Source: Enoplolaimus lenunculus
Taxonomy: Eukaryota > Nematoda > Enoplea > Enoplida > Thoracostomopsidae
NCBI GenBank assembly: GCA_030248215.1
Contig: JASANG010003752.1
Coordinates: 496,001 to 560,000 of the forward strand
Direction of reading: 5' to 3'
DNA length: 64,000 nt
Part shown: positions 58,641 to 64,000 of the stretch, piece by piece
Numbering within the stretch: the stretch's first letter is position 1
How the letters are laid out: each line of letters starts with the position of its first letter
Notes under the pieces: model-generated
What the model saw: the letters and a program-made list of their open reading frames with translations, nothing else
Told to the model about the DNA's origin: nothing
Databases searched by the model: none
Program-made: the position numbers and the translations under genes

Positions 58641-59454
58641 CCTATTTCTAATACATATACATGTGTGTAAACAAGATAAAACTGCAGTTGGATTCATAAT
58701 AAAATATATTAAGTATTTTATATATACATCACTTGTAATCGGCGAACGAACCCGTTGTTTCTGAGCAAAATTCGTTTTTACCATTTCTGGCATATTGGCT
58801 TTTAGCCCTGTTTTAGCTACAGTGGAATAGTGTGACGAACTACTGGTTCACATTTGCAGTATAACAGTCATGATATGACTATTTGTTTATTTTTACTAAC
58901 TGATAAATGCTTAATAGCCTGATAAAATGTAGGCAAAATGGTCCACTACTGGTCAACAGTTTATTCAGAGCGAACAAATGAAAAGAACAAAACATTTCTA
59001 TAAAGGCTGTGGAACAATTTTGTAATCATAGCATTATACTTTAGTACTGTCGAAGAATTTATTGCGGCCAGACCTTTGGTCATGGTGAGGTAGGTGAAAA
59101 ACAGTTTTGTACCCCCAGATCGGGAACCCATTTTATGACCAGCTTATTGTTAAAGAGAGTGCCACAAAAATTTGGCCGGGCGACTCACAGAATAGGTTCA
59201 AATAATAGCTAACCATATACAATGGTATATTTTTAGTGCTAAATGTGGTTTGCTAAAAATTTCATTTGTTTCATCAATATACGTAGATTGCAACGATCAA
59301 GAGCCATCGTGTAGAAGAGAATTAGATTAAATATGAATCGCATGTAAACAGAAATAGTTTATGAATGTCACGACTGTCTGGCTTGTGATCAATTCATATA
59401 TTGGTGTTCATTAAACCAGGTATATGCTAAGCTTTTGTTTTGCTATGCAGTCAG

Positions 59455-59625
59455 CAATGGCGGATCCATGGGGGGCCACCCCGGCCGTGGCCCCCCAACA
59501 GCATCTTGACAAAAATTATATAGCAATTTTGTGACAATAGTTCGTGGTTTGTGTATGGGTCAAAAGTAATTTTATTACCTGTGAAATTCCCCCCCCCCCA
59601 TTTTGAGATCCTGGATCCGCCACTG
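59455..59625. mobile_element. Family I hAT-like MITE, complete
   Basis: CAATGGCGGATCCATGGGGG to CCTGGATCCGCCACTG, with the perfect 8-bp duplication GCAGTCAG (59447..59454, 59626..59633). The CAG/CTG-type ends and 8-bp duplication are hAT hallmarks. 171 bp, non-coding. Confidence 0.92.
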
Positions 59626-59777
59626 GCAGTCAGCTGAGCTAAAATATTTTTAACATGTACCAAATACGTTTTTTTCATTATATTTCGTGTATAATTGTAC
59701 TCTGGAGCAAAAAAATGCTTACTAAAACGAAAGTAGTTTTGTCAGTGCTGAGGCATGATAGGATGGGACCCTCCCAG

Positions 59778-59945
59778 GGCCCGTAGCTAAGGGGGGCCAG
59801 GGGGGGTGGTGGCTGAGCACCGCCTGGAAAATATTTTGAACCCCTACAAAATTTTCAACATTGCTTCTAACGCAATGAAAATCCTTGAATGCCGCTTCTG
59901 AAAATTTTTTAGCCCCCTAGTAAGATGAGCTGGCTACAGACTTGG
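59778..59945. mobile_element. Family D repeat, inverted
   Basis: GGGCCCGTAGCTAAGGGGGG to GATGAGCTGGCTACAGACTTG; followed at once by a family-E fragment. Confidence 0.75.
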
Positions 59946-60089
59946 CACTCCCAAATTCCGGGGCGACGTCTTCTTCCGATGATCAAAATATTTTGCAAAA
60001 TTTGTTTATAACCTTGTTAGGGTGAGGGCGCCTGTTTACGGTAGGGGCCCTAAATGGTGAGTATAGGAGGTGACTGCTCGATCGCTGAG

Positions 60090-61080
60090 TTTTCTTTGGA
60101 CTGCTTCGGCTCGTCTGAACCATTTCAAATTATACTCAAAGTTTCTGAAGTTAACGCCACTAAATATGCAGGTGTATAGGTTAGTAGTAATGTTATGGTC
60201 TTTATTGATTAACTTTGGTATTAAAGCCTAATATAATTGTTGACTAACAATATTAAAATGTTAAATTCGAATTAAGCCTGAAATTATCTGCTGAAGATAT
60301 TGAAGCGGCAAACGGATAGCAAAAACATGACGAACTACAAACCAACAAATGTATGCCTAAACTAACCCATCAAAGACCAATAGTTTCAACTCTCAAACAT
60401 AAACCATTATTAGCAAAAAAAATGAAAACCGCTTGATAAACAAGAAATGTTCTGAAACTAGCGTATCCCACCAGTCACACGCAGATCATAGCCTCAAACG
60501 CGATACGACAACCTTAGAGATTGTTGAAACAAAACTAAAATTCTGCATTCAGATTTTGTAATTTCGTTTGGTTTTTCGGTCGTTTCGCTCGCGAGAAGTT
60601 TTAACCATTAATTGCACACCTTCCGTCAGAAAATTACTCGATCTGCCACTGCAGTTTACTAGTTTGATATATTGATTAGCGAAGTTTCCAAAAAAACAAG
60701 TTTGTTTGCTTTGTGTGTTCTGTTGGAAAATCAAAAAATAAATGTTTTTTCTCTAATTCTCGTAAACGTATAGAGCATTTAGACAAATGACTAATTGGAA
60801 TGATTCTTTTATATAAAGTCTCGTTGTGTTCGCAATGCCAAAAACCTATGTTGTCGGATTCAGATAGATTTAAGGGGGATTTTTTTCAAGTCGCGTTTTA
60901 TAATAATGTCTATGATCGCGATTTAGGTAGACACAGAACGAACGGACTTTTATAATGGAAACCTTTCGTCTTGAGCATGATGTGACTTTGAATTTGATGT
61001 CGAAAAACAACGCTCAACCTTGGCTATTAATGGACAAAAATGGTTTAGTTAAACTGCTACTGTTTGTAATATTGAAGTTT
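60090..61080. other. AT-rich DNA without recognised genes
   Basis: Only a family-I right end (60545..60656) is recognised. No exon is supported. Confidence 0.45.
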
Positions 61081-61081
61081 G

Positions 61082-61243
61082 GGCCCATGTTACGTTAAGG
61101 GGCGTCTAGGTTTCGGGTGGGTCTATAAAATAGGCGGTTTACAATTCTAGATTGCATTTTTAGCTTAGGCTTAGGCTTAGACTTAGGCTTAGGCTTAAGA
61201 ATACGCTTAATCTACTGTTACGCCCCTTAAAGTAACATTGGCT
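61082..61243. mobile_element. Family B element, compact
   Basis: GGCCCATGTTACGTTAAGGG to CCCCTTAAAGTAACATTGGC. The array is about eight GGCTTA units. Flanks only loosely match. Confidence 0.85.
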
Positions 61244-61244
61244 G

Positions 61245-62670
61245 GTGTTTCCTTGAAATATAAGCAACGTTGTTAGGATGGCGTTTATACTTGTTTTACG
61301 CCTTCCGTCGTACATAAGCAATTTGCGCACGATATCGCACCTGTGACGCATGGTGATGGACGGCGCGGTTTGTTGACGGCCGGCGAATAACGTCATCAAA
61401 CGCCATAGCGCCATTGTTATAGGATAGAATCGACTAAAGCTACACTGAAAAATGCATAAGTTTGCCAAATGGGAATCGGAAAGCATGGATGCAAAATGTT
61501 GACCTGAAAAGTCTGAGATTAATATCGCTGCATAACAACTGGGTTGAAGTTGCGAATCCAGAAGTTAGTAACGGGACCACATAGAAATAGTAAAATAAAC
61601 TCACGAACGAAGCAACTGAGTACTTAAACACAATTCCAGCACTAAATTTTAATACAAACTTTTAGTTTTGATCTCTACTGGCAGGACCATGGCCTGTGCG
61701 GCTTTCTCCATTAGATTCGTCAGCGCTGGACATAATGACGCGTAGGTAATAGTACGCTGATTCTACTGGTTTGAATCAGCGATAACCCTGACCCTTGGAC
61801 CCAAAGATATTGGCTACTTTTTGGCGAATATAAGTGCAAGTTTACCTGATCGTCACACGTACTCCGCCGCTATATATCGCAGATTGAAAGCTAATCTAGC
61901 AGTTTCTCACTAAAGACTTTATCGTTTGTTTCTCTCAGTTTTGGTAATTACCTGGTTGTGAATGGTAACTCGACTACTAATGACCACACTAAAGCTATTT
62001 ATCATATTTGGTTCATTGATCTATTGTAGACCACAAGGATTTTGCCAGCTTTTTCTGAATTGGCAAAGATGTTTGTGTATAGTACTTAAGACTCTGTTTC
62101 ATGTAATTTATGACATTCGTGTGCTTAGATTTTTATATATAAACACGTGTGTTTAAAGGAGATAATAGTTTTAATATGGCTATTGGTTAGTTAATATTTT
62201 TTCATATCCGGATATCAGGTGCCTATACATGATCGCAGTCTGGTATTTGGATACATGATCGCAGTCTGGTATTTGGCCTTCCTTATCCAGAATTGTGGCA
62301 GGCGCGTAACCTAGATTTTCAATTTGAAGGGGTCTAGAGGTAGCCAAGTGGCACAGTAAAGGTGAAGATTTGAATTTGCGAGCAAAGCGAGTCCAAAGGT
62401 CGGCACACAAACTTAAATATGATGAAATCATCGAGAGCGAAGCGAACCAGAATCTAGACTTTAATTTTTACATGAAATCTATTTGTAATAGTCGAAAATC
62501 ATTTCTTGGCCCACGAATCAGGGGTCTAGATCTTCCTGGCTTCTTTGATTGCGTGCTTGAATTGTACACCAGGATTCTGCTGACCCATTTATCTTATGTA
62601 GCATTTAGTTAGTAACAGAAGTATGTTTGTACGATCTATTGGCTCTTGCTCTTGCTACGACTCTGTGGCC
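61245..62670. other. Low-feature region
   Basis: No confident exons. A tandem 26-base repeat (TACATGATCGCAGTCTGGTA) occurs at 62225..62276, followed by GCGAGCAAAGCGAG / GAGCGAAGCGAACC motifs at 62378 and 62432 like those in families E and I. Confidence 0.45.
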
Positions 62671-62987
62671 ATCCTGTATTGACCCGAATAAGAGGGGGGA
62701 CTGATATTTATTTGGCCCCTCCAGAGGGTATCCCCCTTGTTATTCGGTTATGGACTGTTATTTATTTTTAACCCACGCTCCGCCACCCTTTGTTACTGAT
62801 ATATATCCGGTACTGCAACTATCCGTTGAATTAAATGTTTGTTTGTGTTGTGTCTAGCTTGAGCGGCCGATGTTACTATAAAGGCCGTCCCAATTTCCCG
62901 GGACACAAATATACCCGGAGTGCACACTTATGCGCTCCTGTTTACATATGCACAAGCAGATATATTTAGGTAGGATATATATACATA

Positions 62988-63447
62988 TCAACTGTCCCAT
63001 TTGTCCCGACTGTCCCATCTGTCCCAACTGTCCCAACTGTACCATCTGTCCCAACTGTCCCATCTGTCCCAACTGGCCCATCTGTCCCAACTGTCCCATC
63101 TGTCCAACTATCTCAACTGTCCCATCTGTTCCATCTGTCCCAACTGTCCCGTTTGTCCCATCTGTCCCAACTATCCCATCTGTCCCATCTGTCCCGTTTG
63201 TCCCAACTGTCCAATCTGTCCCAAGTGTCCCATCTGTCCCAACTCTCCCATCTGTCCCAACTGTCCCAAGTGTCCCAACTGTCCCAACTATCGCATCTGT
63301 CCCATCTGTCCCAACTGTTCCATCTGTCCCAACTGTCCCATCTGTCCCGCTGTCCCAGCTGTCCCAACTGTCCCATATGTCCTAGCCGTCCCAACTGTCC
63401 CATCTGTCCCACTGTCTCATCTGTCCCAATTGTCCCGCTGTCCCAAT
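62988..63447. repeat. 9-bp satellite array CATCTGTCC/CAACTGTCC
   Basis: About 50 units. Because 9 is a multiple of three, every frame on both strands stays open over most of the array (CPICPNCP, SHLSQLSQ, WDRWDSWD types), which makes spurious 130-150-residue proteins. It should not be annotated as a gene. Confidence 0.95.
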
Positions 63448-63463
63448 TATATTTTTTGAATGT

Positions 63464-63539
63464 ACTCCTGGTACATTGCTGTCCCGGGAAAATGGTACGG
63501 TACTCCTGGTACATTTCTGTCCCGGGAAAATGGGACGGC
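63464..63539. repeat. 38-bp tandem duplication
   Basis: Two units of ACTCCTGGTACATT(G/T)CTGT... at 63464 and 63502, forming the right subterminal part of the nested element. Confidence 0.9.
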
Positions 63540-63853
63540 CTTTAAAGTAACATTGGCCGCTTGAGCGATAATGCAAGGTTATACTTTGGAATGTACTTTC
63601 AAAACTTAAGTACGCTTTAAAATTTCGAAGTCAAATTATTTGGACCTGGAGACATTTATGCGCTACAATTAGGGATAATTAACATTTATGGACTCTAACT
63701 AAGGTTTAAGGACTTTATCCGCTTACGGACTCTTATTAGGGATACGGACTCCTATTGATCGGGACTCAAAATGGGGACCCCCTTCTTATTATCCCCCTCC
63801 TCTTATTCGGGTCAATACAGTATGCATTAGCAAGCTAGTTTTTTAAATACGCC

Positions 63854-64000
63854 GAAGGGGCGTAACAGTAGATTAGCGTATTCGTAAGCCTAAAGCGTTG
63901 CAAAAATGAGTTCCTAAGCCTAAGCCTAAGTGTAAGCAAAAATGAAATCTAGAATGTAAACCTACTCTTTTACAGACCCACCAGAAACCTGAACGCCCCT
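63854..64000. mobile_element. Family B element, cut by window end
   Basis: AAGGGGCGTAACAGTAGATT, TAAGCC array, then ACCCACCAGAAACCTGAACG up to the last base. The terminal GGCC..TTAC part on the left is missing or diverged. Confidence 0.8.

Larger units (their letters stand above)
62865..63558. mobile_element. Family B shell carrying a GTCCCA satellite, nested
   Basis: GGCCGATGTTACTATAAAGG and CCTTTAAAGTAACATTGGCC are family-B termini. The duplication GCTTGAGC flanks both sides (62857..62864, 63559..63566). Instead of TTAGGC hexamers, the inside is a 460-base array of CAACTGTCC / CATCTGTCC units, framed by TTTCCCGGGACA inverted motifs. 694 bp. Confidence 0.95.
62672..63822. mobile_element. 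Family C element split by a nested insertion
   Basis: Left part 62672..62864 starts CCTGTATTGACCCGAATAAG; right part 63567..63822 ends CTTATTCGGGTCAATACAGTA. Together they make a normal full-length copy around the insertion at 62865..63558. Confidence 0.9.

Noticed and set aside
62930-63545. Several overlapping open frames of 130-152 residues rich in Cys-Pro, Ser-Leu or Trp-Asp on both strands
   Set aside because: They are all translations of the 9-bp satellite CATCTGTCC/CAACTGTCC; the period is a multiple of three, so every frame stays open. No splice or start evidence.
1-64000. LTR retroelements, Polintons or other virus-like elements
   Set aside because: No long terminal direct repeats and no reverse transcriptase, integrase, polymerase or capsid-like frame were seen on either strand.

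Overview
This is eukaryotic, almost certainly metazoan, nuclear DNA. It is AT-rich, has no operons or long open frames, contains GT-AG exon/intron structure, and is packed with short non-autonomous DNA transposons and tRNA-derived SINE-like pieces. I cannot fix the lineage. The hexamer TTAGGC/TAAGCC that recurs here is the nematode telomere unit, but it sits inside interspersed transposons, so it does not place the organism. I saw no rRNA gene, no CRISPR array, no full-length transposase or reverse transcriptase, and no LTR or virus-like element.

The best gene is on the minus strand at 6045..9907. It has three coding exons (9907..9439, 8514..8194, 6736..6045) whose splice phases match exactly. 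They give a 493-residue type I membrane protein with a signal peptide, an ectodomain of about 220 residues, one membrane segment and a cytoplasmic tail of about 210 residues with a glutamine tract. The ectodomain ends in CAPFYHGRQC, which matches the spacing of the first half of the DSL domain of Notch ligands, yet there are no EGF repeats. I read it as a possible minimal, EGF-less Delta/Jagged-like protein.

Other coding evidence is in single exons. Terminal exons with good acceptors lie at 5264..5458 (-), 20201..20479 (-), 27045..27245 (+), 29661..29758 (+) and 42194..42390 (+, with a membrane segment). Internal or partial exon candidates lie at 4072..4292 (-), 19193..19598 (+), 25631..25924 (-), 28496..28644 (+), 35176..35373 (+, possibly ZP-domain-like) and 47890..48078 (-).

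Most of the rest is repeats. Families A and B are hAT-like elements of about 150-300 bp with 8-bp target duplications and an internal TTAGGC-like array. Family C is about 440 bp with ends CTGTAGTGACCCGAATAAGA next to TA. Family D has ends GGCCCGTAGCC. Family E has ends in GGAGCAG and a GCGAGCGAAGCGAG core. Family F is a palindrome with ends CACTGCAAAAAATGG. Family G is a GAGTTGATTAATCAACTC element. Family H has ends GGTGCGACCGGATATCCGG. Family I has ends CAGTGGCGGATCCAG. Family J carries AGCCCAATT..AATTGGGCT arms. Family K has ends in ATTCTCAAATGTGT. Near the right end a family-B shell (62865..63558) carries a 9-bp GTCCCA-type satellite instead of the hexamer and is nested inside a family-C element.

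Layout: 1-4 kb, SINE pieces and hexamer elements; 4-10 kb, the minus-strand genes; 10-19 kb, repeats; 19-30 kb, scattered exons on both strands; 30-42 kb, repeats with weak exons; 42.2 kb, a clear terminal exon; 43-62 kb, mostly repeats; 62.7-64 kb, nested satellite-bearing transposons.
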